This document shows positions 13,243 to 25,170 of a DNA stretch of 64,000 nucleotides, in pieces; positions within the stretch are counted from its first letter, which is position 1; the number at the start of each line of letters is the position of its first letter. The notes under the pieces were generated by a model. The model made no database searches, was not told the DNA's origin, and worked only from the letters and a program-made list of their open reading frames with translations. The position numbers and the translations under genes are program-made. The stretch is taken from contig VZSF01008870.1 of NCBI GenBank assembly GCA_013398295.1, forward strand, positions 716,033-780,032, in the 5' to 3' direction. Source of the DNA: Chionis minor. Its lineage: Eukaryota; Chordata; Aves; Charadriiformes; Chionididae.

Positions 13243-16200
13243 GGGAACTAAATTATTAGACAGTGTAGAGGTACCAGTGATTCTGATCTGGCTCCAATAA
13301 TATATTTACTACATCTTTCAATTACATTTGGGAATATTAAAACATTTTCAGTTAACTGTGTCTTGCCCAGTCATATTGTTGAAGGAGACCAAGGATTTTC
13401 ACACACATATGTAGAGCCTCCTTCAGAGATGGACAACAAGAAAAGGCCCCTGTAAAATCAGACATTGACCAGCCGTGCCCTCTCTGGGCTCACCAGTGCC
13501 TTCCTGATTGCCCAGACCAGGACACAAAATAGATCTCAGCTTTCAGCAAAAGCCTCTGGTTCATTGTTTAATTCAGATAATTAATAAGGAATTAGGACAG
13601 AGCAGGTGCAAGGATTGAGACTAGGGAAGGAGGAGGGCTCTTAGGCACTAATAACAGCATTTTCTATCAGAGTACCAGAGGGAAGTTCTTGAAAAAGTTT
13701 CCCATTAATCAGACCATGTAATCACTCCTAAGGTATATTTGTGATGCAATAGTATTTTCCCTTTTGAGTATGTTTTTGGCAAAAGTAATCTTTACTACTA
13801 TCTGGTTTTCTAAGCCCAAATATTAATTACTCTGAAACCAGGAAATGTTGTATCAATTTATGAAGCGGAAGAGCATTACTCCTCTCTTCTCTGGTGTTAC
13901 GTACCATGCTTTAGCCTGCTCAGCTTGATTCACGCTCCTAATCTCTTGAACTGCATACAAATTATTCTGTTATTGAATAATAATATGATTAGCCCTAGTT
14001 AGTTCTCAGGTTAAATGAGTTATTAAAGACTATAAAGAGAGAAAAAAGCTAATAAGGTAGTTAATAAGAAGACATAAAATAACTTTGTAAAGAAAAAAAA
14101 TCCTCATGCATCTGTGTAAAAACAGTAAAAATTTTTTCGCGATGTGTAGGCTGAGAGAGGTTCCAGCCATTTGGTGGTTTCCAGGCTGCTCTATCTATGT
14201 TATACACTTTAGTAAAAAGGCTGCACTGAAAGTAAGGGAGGAACAATACAAGAAAGGAGAAGGTGTTTAGGAGCAACATACAGCCCTACCTGTCCCCTGA
14301 AGGAGTCTATGCATAATGATCACTGCACAGCAGCCTCCTGAGAAATCTTCAAAGATCCCACACGCAAAGCTCTCCTGCTTGTCTGTGGCACAGGCAACAT
14401 CTTCAGCTGGATAATTAGAGGGCAACATGCTGGCAAAGAGTCTGTGTAATCTATATAACAATAACATTAAGAAAAAAAGTCAACATTCTGGGGACTGTGC
14501 CAGTGATCAGGGCAATATAATTGCTATAATTAAAAGCAAGGCAAATATTGCAAGGGAAGTAGGTCACTCTTCAGGCTGGTGTATTCCTGATGCAAATGGA
14601 AACGAGACGAGGAAAATTGTGTAATATGATCTAAAGCAGACAAAAACTCTGTTGTTCCAAGGTTGTTAGAGACCCTTCATTAAATGCCCTCAGTTTTCAC
14701 ATGTCTTCCCAGCAGGCAACATTTTCATAGAGAGAAGCTATTGCAGTCTAGTACAAGGACTATTGGAGAAGTCCATTGTAAAACCCAGTGAGTGGAGCAT
14801 AATTAAGACCTATTTTGTGCACAGATGGTTTTAAGGAGGCTACGATACTGCTTATTTCAGAGCCAGAGCCTTAAGTGCTGGTGTTTTTCTGACAGTAGCT
14901 TCAGCCACTGAATTTTAACACACGTGGGGTTGTACTTTTAGAGGCATTGAGGCTCCAGCCAGTATTTAACATCTGTACGAGACACCTGAGAACTGGTTTC
15001 TGAGGAAAGGACAAGGCACTGTAACAAGAAAACAGGACGTTTCCTTGCATCATCTCCAGCACCACCCCACCAGCAGCATGACGGGGATGACCCTGTCTCG
15101 CCTGCCACCATTGCCTTCCCTTCTCTGCCCACCTCCTTCCCATTAGCTTCCCCCCTTGCCCAACTTTTACAAAAAATACTCAGTGAAAGGAGTGGTTTAT
15201 TCACGCGAAGAGTGATTAGAGATTGCTGTGGCCCTACTGCTCAGCCCCTGTAATTCTCATCTTCTTTTGCCCTCTTTATCTTCCCCCCCAAATTGTCTCA
15301 CCACCTGACTTCTCCCCCATATAAATTTAATTTTTGTCTGACCCCTACAGGCATGTAATTTCCCCCCACATGCTAACCCAGAAGTGTATAAATGATGAAG
15401 GATCCAGACATTATAACCGTGAAGCCCCTTTCGCTCTGAGCCTTATCTGTCCTCCCAGGCTTTCAGGTGGCCACCTCTTTCCCACTGCCTTTTCCTGGGC
15501 TCAGGGTTGCACACTGAGCACGGAGCAGGCACTTTGCCCTGGCAGCAGTTTTATTCACCCTCTGTTCAGCAAACAGTGTGTGGGAGACATCTGCATGCCT
15601 TTCAGTGCAAAAAAAACCCCCAAACAACGAAAATCCCATAAACACATTTTTTTTTTAACTTTTCAGTAAAAAGATCTCAACATTTCAACAATCCTTACAT
15701 TAACCTGCTTTCCCATGTCACAGCAAAATTACTTCTACACCAAATTCAGAGTTACAAGAATTTTTCAGTAGAAGGACGATATATTTAAGTCTAAATTGAA
15801 TTAATTTGAGGGAATTAGCTAACTGGGCGCTCTGTTCCTCTTAATTGTAAAGATTCATTGATATCTTTGGACTCTTTCTCTCTGTATCTGCCTTTTTTTA
15901 AAATATTTTGTACATTTATAGTTTACCTAACTAAGCAACAGGACTCTCAAGCAAGTTTCAAAGTGTACAGATACTTTACCTTCATAAACAGGACAGCAAA
16001 GTCATTTCTCTGGGTCACTGTGAAACAAAGGGCTTGATTTAGTTAGCATCCTGTAATGAAACTATTTAGATAATCAATTCAAATTAGGTTACAGTTTCTT
16101 TGGTAAAATACTGAGTTATTAACCTTAACGAGGCCAGTGTTTGGGATTTTTCTTTTTCCTGCTATCAAGCTCAACTTATTAGTGTCAAAGGTAAAAGTCA

Positions 16201-16498
16201 CAAGTGCATTTCATACTGAGAAATATATTAATGTCTGTAATTAAACACAGCAACCTTGTAGCACAGTGTGAGGGAATAGGGTAGTTGGCTAAAATTTAAA
16301 GATACACTGCAAGGACAAATTGATCCTAACATGCTTTTTCCTAAAAGTCTCTTATCACACTGAACTAACAGGAACATGCAAAGGTATGGAAAGAATTGAT
16401 AACTGCAATTTTTTTGACTACACCTGTGGAAGTTATACATGTTGCAATGCCCTACAGTAAAAGGCATCCATAGGTAGAACTTGAAAGTGTTCGCTAAA
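13243..16498. other. unique DNA, no gene recognised
   Basis: I see no recognisable repeat, RNA or exon. A C-rich, pyrimidine-rich stretch lies between about 15060 and 15370. Open frames here are short and of unremarkable composition. Confidence 0.55.
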
Positions 16499-16850
16499 TG
16501 TGTTGGGTTAACCTTAGCAGACTGCCGGATGCCCACCTGGCCGCTCTCTCAATCCCCCTCTTCAACAGGACAGGGTCAAGATAAAGGGTATATCCACCTG
16601 CTATGGTGTGGGGTCTTCCACGGGCTGTGGTGTGGACATCTGCTCCAGTGTGGTCCTCTGTGGGCTGCAGGGGAATCTCTACATCAGTGCCTGGAGCATC
16701 TCCTCCTCTCCTTCTTCTCTCACCCTGGTGTCTGCAGAGCTGTTTTATTCCTGTCCTATATTCCAGTGAGCTACAGTGCAGTGGCTCACATGCACATCCA
16801 TGTTTCCTCTAGCAGTCATACACCACCTGCCTGTCTTCTGCTTATGACTT
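16499..16850 (-). mobile_element. solo LTR of endogenous retrovirus, family B, internally deleted
   Basis: The left end, starting TGTGTTGGGTTAACCTT at 16499 and running through a 'CCGCTCTCTCAATCCCCCTC' block, matches the antisense of the 3' terminus of a second abundant bird LTR family. From about 16590 the sequence jumps to that family's distal tandem module. There, units of the type 'CTCCAGTGTGGTCCTC...GGGCTGCAGG' repeat, and they run to 'GGTGTCTGCAGAGCTGTTTT' near 16745. The copy is about 350 bp, far shorter than full copies as I recall them (roughly 1 kb). A large internal segment is therefore missing, with the junction near 16575-16595. The right boundary is soft (16780-16855). No retroviral genes flank it. 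It shares with family A a 3'-terminal pattern (pyrimidine-rich block, then GGGAGTGA-like sequence, then GGTTAAACC-like end), which fixes its orientation. The family name is not asserted. Confidence 0.75.
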
Positions 16851-19147
16851 AGAAGAAGTCTAAAATACATCATCTTCTGCTGTTTTTCATAATCATTCCT
16901 GACTCTGGTGAGCATTTAGGACAAATTGGTTTCACTGTGGGGATAGCTCTCCTTATAAATCATCTTCCCCATTAAATCTCATAAATCTTGGAGTGAAATG
17001 GACACTGATAGAATGACATTCTCTGCAAGGATGAATATCCAAAAGTGTTACTACTCCCAATTTGAAAATGTAGTCATTTTCACTGCTTATAGTTGTATCG
17101 ACTGACTAAACCTGGGAAAAAAATGAAGACCAGTGGATTAAAATGAGACCGTGGAAGAGGACAGTGACAGGACACCAAACCTGACATCCTTCATTGCTCT
17201 GCTGACAGAATCTCATAGGTCCCACACAGAGCCTGAGAACTTGTGCTGGGGCTAGAAAGTGCCTCCAAAAGACTAAAAATATATCTATATCCTTTGGCAA
17301 ATGATTGTACAGTAATTGTACCCCACCTTTCTAATCACACCCATTTGAATGCCATGAGCTGCAGTGAGTCTGTTTCTTGGTATGTCTTTTCCATTAGTGT
17401 ATTATGTTCCAGCGCAGGTATTTACAGCAGGTGATTAAGTTGCCTCACAGTGCCCTTTTTAGTATCTAACTGCACATCGTTTGTCCATATTTTGATTCAT
17501 TCTTGCAACTTACCTCTAAATGCTAAACTATTTTTCAGTGTCTCTGTTATCTTAGAGACACAAAGAATGACAAGACAAAATGATTTGGTTTAGGGACTTT
17601 CAATTGATAGCCGCAACAAAAAATTCAGCCCTAACATTTTTGGGGACTAGTTGTTATCAACTATGTCTTCGAGTACCTGGATAACTGCAGTTCAGAGCCC
17701 AGCAGTGAATTACAGTGAAAGAGTTTTTTCTAGGCAGTTTATGTTGGATAATTTTAGCACAAGACCAACTTACCTCTGAATTAAAGAATGAGGCATTTGT
17801 AGAAAGTTTGAGAATGTCTTCTTGATACAAGGTGGTAGCTGGACATTTTGATGCCCCTTCCAAATTCAGGTGCAAAGGCATTAGCCTGCTGGTAAAGACT
17901 CAGGTTGGTATAGCAGCTTCTGAAGATTGACAGTTGATTTTATGCCACATAAATTTGGCATCATACAAATGAATTTCCTGCTTGAGGACACAGCAGTCAG
18001 TGCTTCCTAGCAGGAAGAACTCACAAAGGAAAATAAGTGAGGAATCGCTGAGAAGGAATGAGGAATACCTGAGGCCTCGACCCAGGGCTGTAAGGACTGA
18101 CCTTTTTGCTACAATGGAAAGTAAGCACTGTGTTAAGTGTACACATCCTGCATTGCTGTAAACATTTAGCAGGGCAGGATGGTCTAGGAGTGAGCAGGTG
18201 TTTCTGGAAATACAATATGAAGAAGTGTAGTCAGGGTGCGTGCCTTTCCAAGGCTGATGCTCACAATTTTTAAAGTTACAGAATTGAGGAAGCCTGTCAG
18301 ATATAAAATCCTATTCACTTGCCTAGTCCAACAGGTACGTCAGTCTGTTTGGCTAAATGGATTTGTGTTTTCTAAATAATAATCTCCGAAGTATGACTCC
18401 TGTTTAATGTGCTTTCCATGTCATATTAGTCATTTATGGGCATTTTGTTCTGAAGGGAAGCTGAGGACAGGAGATGAGCTCCTGTATGATTGTATGGATG
18501 CACATGTATAATAATTGCATTTGAAAAATTGACTTGAAGACTTTCAGTTTAAGTCAAACAGTTTTCATATTCTAAGGTTAAATAAGAACACTTCTTTCAC
18601 CAATGATGCTCCCTAAAAATCAGTCCTTGGAACAAAGTATGCTGTTTTTACATGAATAAGTCTTCTATCATCCTATTCTGGTGGTAACCAACAGCTTCTA
18701 CAAAACGATAACAAAAAAAGCAGAATCAGTAGACATATTGTATATTGCAATAAGTTCTGTTGCAGCTATGTCTGTGCCTTGCCATGTTTGTTCATGATCC
18801 TGACCTGCGGGCTTAACTTCCCAGCTTGACCTCAGAACTGCCTCATCATCATGACTTGTTTGGAGACCTGATCTTTATTAATGTTTCCAGACCTGCTCTG
18901 CTCCACCTGCTTGTGACTGAGGCCATGGTCCCTCTCCTGCCTGCCCTTCCCTTGAAGTGCAGCTGTCCTTGCTGCTCCCTGGCTTTAAACTGCTGATGTC
19001 TATCTGCTCTACTTTCTGTTGGGAAATACTTTAACAATAAGGTATTCTGTTTCTGTAGGCATTCTTAAAAAATAAGACAGATCAAATGGAAAATCTAGAA
19101 AGGAGTTAAAAAATGCTCATAGATCAAGAGAACCACACTGGCAGGAA
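16851..19147. other. unique DNA, no gene recognised
   Basis: No repeat family or exon is identified. The GC-richer part at 18780-19020 is open on the minus strand for 62 codons but matches nothing I know. Confidence 0.5.
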
Positions 19148-19520
19148 GAATTGGGAGAAATAGAGTTGTTTAGCCTAAGGGTGAGAAGATCCAGAGGAGC
19201 CGTCTAAATATATTTAAAGGGCTGCACAAACAGGAAGAGAATATTCTGTATATATATGTGATGGATAGGATAAGAAGTAAGACACCTTAATAGCAGTAAG
19301 AAAAATATGATTTAGATTTGCTAAAAAGCCATCTAATAATAACAAGAGCAATGGAATATAAAAAGTGGCCTGAGGATACAATGGAGTTTCCATTTTTGTA
19401 GCTTAGACAAGTACTCATCAGAAACAACATACACATATTTGGTTCTGCCTTGGGATGGGGATGGTTTATGTCATCCTCCAAGGTCCATCCTAGGCTGTAA
19501 AAACCTTCAGTTCTATCACT
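19148..19520 (+). mobile_element. ancient CR1-type LINE 3' end
   Basis: This is a heavily diverged CR1 tail. The order of landmarks is that of the family. First comes a 'GAGTTGTTTAGCCTAAGG' stretch (leader of the LGLFSL block). Next is an 'AGAGCAATGGAATA...GGCCTGAGGA' block (the WNRLPRE region), then 'GATGGAGTTTCCATTTTTGTAG'-like sequence. It closes with the pattern of a GGGGATGG core followed by 'CCTCCAAGGTCCATCC' and a TTCTATCAC terminus near 19508-19520. Such old CR1 tails are shared across birds and other reptiles, so this insertion probably predates the LTRs here. There is no coding potential and no flanking duplication. The call rests on collinear landmarks rather than percent identity. 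Confidence 0.65.
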
Positions 19521-22500
19521 GAAGACTGCTGTTCTGAATCCGGGTTGCTTCATGTAGTCCGCAGCTCAATGCTCCTCTTCTGCAGCATCCCGCCCCTCAA
19601 CAAGCTTTACATGGTTCTGCTCCTTACCATTTGTTCCTTACTGAAACCCTGACTTTCTGAAGACTGCTTGTGTACAAGTGATCTTTTTCTCTTTCAGTTA
19701 TACCTGATATGAATTTATTGACCTAGTTTACTCTATCCTTCTTAAGATAGGGGGAAAGCAAGGTGAAAATATCCATGAGGGGAAAAACACTGAACAATTT
19801 CCTAAGAATTACACTGCTTCTCAACTGAAAAGTCACATGCTAGATGGAATAGGCCTGGCAGCTTCTGTATTTTTGCAGGCACAATCCCTGCATCTCCCAT
19901 TTTCTGACAGCTCCATATACAGCAGTAGCTGCATCTATCACAATATTTTCAGTGCATACTGTGATGTGTGACAAACTGCTTAATAGTATATACAAGCTGT
20001 TATGGCTGTCAATGACTGAGACATAATCAGGGTTGTCTTATGGCCTCTTTTAGCTGATTATCTTGGTTGAAGCAGCCACAGCAAAGGCAAAAATTCAAAA
20101 TTTCTCCTCAGTGAACAGCCTTCTGCCTTCCTGGAAAAAGATGCTGCTCTTTACCACCACACTCCAGTACACCACTTAGTGAAGGATGTGGGCAGGTTTC
20201 TCTATGTCTAACTCCATATTTAACTAGGTAGCCCCACTATTAAGAGTCTGATCTTTTGAGTTTTTGCTCAAAGGAAGCAAAGGCTTCAGTAAAAGTCTTC
20301 GGTGAACAAAGAAGAAGCTTTGATTCTAACAGGTGAAGATCTAAGTTTGTTCCATTATAAGCAGGACTTACAGTGGAAAAAGAATTCACAATACAGAGAG
20401 CTCCAGAGAGCGGTAATTCAAAACAAGCAAAAATGTACAAGCAAAAACCTACTTCACACAAATGCAGCAAAATGAGCAGTACCATCACTGGTTTTCCTGC
20501 ATAAAAAGAAATCTTTCAGTGATTTTGTGTCTGGTTGAAAATCAGTCTCAGCATGTATTAAAAACCATTCTCATTGGCAGCAATGTTTGTTTTCTGGGCT
20601 CTACCAATAAGGGCTGTTCCCCAGAATGGAAGCATTCAGAAAACCGGTAAGTTATTCCTGTGATCTCAGGTTTGGAAATCAGAAGAAACCAAAGTAAAAT
20701 GTATTGAAAGATACATGTCCTCTGAAATTGAAGCATCAGTACTGCTTCCTCTTTTTTTTCTCTTCTTTCAAAACACAAGTCAGACCTACTCTCATTTACC
20801 ATCTTTTAATTTAAGTTGGGTTTTTTTTCAAATTCTATTACAAAATAAATGTGCTGTCTCCTAGAATTAGAAGAGAGCACTGGCTACTTGCCCAAGTAAC
20901 TAATCAACATGAAACTTTTATCAAGACGTACCGCAAAGGATATACACTATTATGTGCCAGATTCTGTCACTACTTTTAAGGTGATAAGATGAAATTTCAG
21001 CCACAAATCAGTGTATTGCTGTTAAGCTTTGTCTTATTTGAGAAGATGATAACTAACATTAATATATATTTTAAGACTCCAGGAAGGAAATGTTTTGCAA
21101 ATGCTAATGTCCTCATAGAATTAAGTACTGTACAGTTATCTTCACTTATTGCTACCCTATCCTTCAGATGAGCAGAAAAGAGTTCTAATTTAATTGCACA
21201 GCAACGTAGCCAGAAATAGGCACAGATAGTGACATCTGCACCAGAATTTCTCTGCTAGTCTGAAAATCTCCAACAAGTGCATAGTACTGTAAGCGGTTCC
21301 CTGCTTGGTAACTGGATGCTAGACCACTTTTGAGTGAAGAAAATTTCAGGTACTTAATACCTTCTAATTCATCTCCTTTGCTCTATTTTCTGTGTTTCCT
21401 TAGCGGTCCAGGCTACTAAGGAGCTTTTTATCATGCTCCACAGGAACATTCACTTCTTTTATTTACTTTTGATTTATTAAAAAAAGGGAATGCATGCTCT
21501 TTCTTTTTGTTTTTAGGTGTGGAGACCCCTCAACTTAGAAACACATGAATTTCTTATCACTGCCTTGAAAATGGAGTGACAATAGGTGTAGCACTCAACA
21601 GGCACACAAGGTAAGCAGCCTGAATGCGTCCTTTTCCAGACCCCAGTTTTGACTTTTGTCTTTGGGTCTTACTCAAGAAATAAGTTTCCTAACAGAGCCT
21701 CCTTCTTGGCTTCTTCTTTTGTATGATGGGCCTTACGAGAAGCATCCTGTAAGGCTCTCTGACAAGCTGTAAGTACGTGGTCCAAAGATGCATGGTTATG
21801 CAGTCTCTAGAAAGGATGTCAAGTGCTCCCTTTTGCGTTAGGAGTCTCCTCAGTTCCCTCTCTGCTCCAAAGCAAGCACTGTAACTGAGAGGCGCACCGA
21901 GGACTTAGATGTAGGGTAGTCTAGTTATTTCTTGGCTCTTTGGATTACGACAAGCTTTGAACAGTTATTGCATATAAGTCATTGCTATTTTCTCCCCAAA
22001 AAAAGAAGTTGTTAGAATTTTTTAGCAGGCAGTACTCTACATCACAGCACGCCAGCACATCTGTGCCAATAGTCAGACAAAAAAACATTCAAAGAAAAAT
22101 ACCTGAACACTTAATTCCCTTCTGCGAATCTCCTTGTGGCACTCTGCAGTCAGATCCTGCTCCTCCCCCAAGCCATCGCTCCACTCCCTGATGAGAAATC
22201 ATATTCTGTTTGGGCAGCAGACTTTTTTCCCCAAGGTGTGCCAAAGTCTCTGACTTAAACTTCAGTAGCTGGTGACAGCAGTGTGCCCACTGGCTCCTGA
22301 GGATTGCGGCTGTTTGTACTCTTCACTGCTCAACTTGGATGTGCCTACGGGACCTCGAGGAAAAACGTTCATCTGAATATCTGAGGCTGTGTTGTACAAT
22401 ATGTTGTCTAATTTCAACACTGGTGCGCTGGCTTCCCTAGGAGGCTTTCTTAATGTAGTCTTATTGCTCGATATACTCCGGTGGCTGCAACGCACTTAGC

Positions 22501-24868
22501 TCACTGGGAATGTGTCAAAGCGAAACCACTTGAAGACAAACGCAGCTCTTCATTGACGGGGAGACGAAGGAGCAAGTGAGCACAGGCCGTGCTGGCAATA
22601 CGACGGGGTGCAGCCATAAGGATGGGTCAGGCAACCTCTTCTGTTTCAAAGACATTGGCAGCCCACCACTAACCAGGCTGCAAGTGCTACTTGGTCCCTC
22701 CAGCTGTGAAGCAGGTGGTGGCCACAGCCCGACTACGCCATTTGGTTGCCCTCAGTGGGGACAGCATCCAACACCTGCCGTGCACCAGCTGAAGGGGGCA
22801 GCTGGTCCAAGCGTGACTCTCAAAGAAATGAGGACCTTTTCTTTTGGAGGACACCAGCAATGCCTTAATGGCATAACCCCAAATATTTTCATCTGGCAGA
22901 CATAAAAAAAAGGGAAAAAAGGTAGACAGGGCTATTCCATAATGCTGCTGCTGGTTACAGCTATGTTTTGAATCAATGTATCACTGCAGGATATTGCCGC
23001 CATAATATATTGCATCAATACATCAACAAAGCAGTGTAACTCTGATACTGCACTGTGCCATGAATCATCCTCCCATCACCAGCTGTAGAATTTATTGATT
23101 AGCAGGATGGATATCTGGGAGGAAAAACATACAACTCTCAGGACGTTTTCATCTACTGCTTAAGGAATATGTGGAAAACAAACTTTTAATTTCCTTCTAG
23201 AGGAGTATGTGCTGCATCTGGGAAAAAGGAGCAGTCTCAGATCTTCCTTCCCCTGGTCCTCAGTGTGCTGCCATCTCTGCAGAGGAGCGTTTCCCATCCC
23301 CATGGCAACAGGAGGAGGAACATAATTTGGCTTTCTGCAGAGGACCCTCTTGTTAAAGCTGCCCAGAGGTTTTGGCTTCCCACTACACAGGTGGTTGCAC
23401 TGGGGCTACCCTTGGGACCAGAGCTGCCCTGGGACACCTGAATCAGTTCCCCTCAGCACAGTTTTCCTTCCCAGCACCCCACTTTTTCTCTTGAAAATGA
23501 TGAAAAGTAATAAAAAGCATCTTGGCGGCATGTTTGAAGGAGAGCCCATCCCTCCTCCCAAGGCAGCAGTGACAGATGGAGAGGGTAGGGCAGGGGGAGC
23601 CTGGCTCCCAGCTGGTGCGTGGGCGAAATACGTGCCAGGACAGCTGGGCTGACTGGTAGGAAGCTCCTTGCAGTGGCACCCAGCTGAATCCGTGCTGGGG
23701 GCGTGGATTTCAAAGCTCCTTTACACCTTTTCTCCCCTGTTCTCCCTTCACTTCCAGACACAAAAATCTTACTGTCACTCTTTCCATCACTTTCCTTCCA
23801 CCTTCCAGAAGTCACAGGACATAAAGCAGCTATTATCTTTCCTATGAAGCAATGAGGATACCCGTCTGCAGCCTCTTCTGCCAGTCCACCCAATATTTTC
23901 TCCCTGGATATTTCATGGTTTTTGTCTGATCCAGGGCCTGGAGGAGGATAATGTTTTCCTTCAGGTCTGAAGGAAATAACACAAATCTGTAAATCTTGGA
24001 CGGCGCTCTCTAACTACGTCTCAGAATAAATTAAATTAAACAAACACGATCACTGAAATGCTGACTGGCAGGAGACAACGGATCCAATGGTCAGTCTCTG
24101 ACATATGTGAATTATTAAATCAATTCTGTGGGAGAAAAAAAAGAGGCATTCTGTGCTGCAGGGAGAAACAAGGTCATGCAGATTTCAGACTGTGGCTACT
24201 GTAAGGGGAGACAGAACTTCCTGATGGAAACCCTGGACTCCAACACTCCAACATTGTCCTCCAGACCTTCTTAAACATACAAGTCAATTCTTAAACACAA
24301 AAACTCCAAGGAAAAGGCCCTAATGATTACCTGGTAATCAGCATATTATCCAGACATTGGCTTAACTTTTCCTATGACCACAGGTAATTTTAATACAGAG
24401 TACTCCTTCTCCAGACTGCCAGTGTCTACACAACTGTTCACAGAAATGCTGTGCTCTTTCTCTCAAGAAGACAGGATGTATGCCAACTATCAGGGGGACA
24501 ACTTTCTCATCCCAATAGCTGGGGCCAAGCAGCTTGTGATTAAAACCTTTCAGAAACATGAGTTCTGAGTGAAGAAGAGTCAGGCATGATTGCTCCAAAA
24601 CTCCACTTTCCTTCGGGTAAAGCCAAGTCTTAAGACTATTTTTCAGAAGATTGGAGAAGGCTGGAATAGGATCCTTTCAGATTAATAAATCAACCATTAG
24701 GTGGATTAAGAAAATTGGTAAGAAGAGGCTATTAGTGTGGAATAAAAAGACAGTTAAGGGAAATGTATACAAAATATCTATTCTGATGTTGCTTCAGATG
24801 CAGGAAACCCTTGACTATAAATGATAAGAACACAATTAGATCAAATCTAAAGAGCCTATGAATAAAAT
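19521..24868. other. unique DNA, no gene recognised
   Basis: This stretch is mostly AT-rich and unique. GC-richer patches lie at 22250-22900 and 23230-23720. A 77-codon minus-strand frame (22262-22495) looks protein-like and is discussed under findings. I recognise no repeat family. Confidence 0.5.
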
Positions 24869-25170
24869 ATGGGGAGAGACTTTTTAGTAGGGCCTGTTGC
24901 GAAAACGCAAGGAGTAATAGTTTTAAACTAAAAGAGGGTAGGTTTAGACTAGATATAAGGAAGAAATTTTTTTATAAGGGTGGTGAAACACTGGAACAGG
25001 TTGCCCAGAGAGGTGGTTGATGCCCCATCCCTGGAAGCATTCAAGGTCAGGTTGGACAGGGCTCTGAGCAACCTGGTCTATTTGAAGATATCCCTGCTCA
25101 TTGCAGGGGAGGTTGGAGTAGATGACCTTTGAAGATCCCTTCCAACCCAAATTGTTCTATGATGCTATGA
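24869..25170 (+). mobile_element. CR1 LINE 3' end, truncated
   Basis: This is about 300 bp of CR1 3' terminus. It starts abruptly in the sequence preceding the 'GGTTTAGACTAGATATAAGG' block and continues through 'CACTGGAACAGGTTGCCCAG' (HWNRLPRE). It then passes through the 3' UTR hallmark 'GTAGATGACCTTTGAAGATC' and ends with degenerate octamers TTCTATGATGCTATGA (25155-25170). Severe 5' truncation is typical of CR1. Divergence is moderate, clearly younger than the 19.1-kb copy. It is non-coding and has no detectable target duplication, as usual for CR1. Confidence 0.92.

Noticed and set aside
24384..24568. Possible terminal exon after CCACAG at 24383
   Set aside because: The sequence CAG/GTAATT fits a splice donor as well as an acceptor, and the 61-codon translation matches nothing I know.
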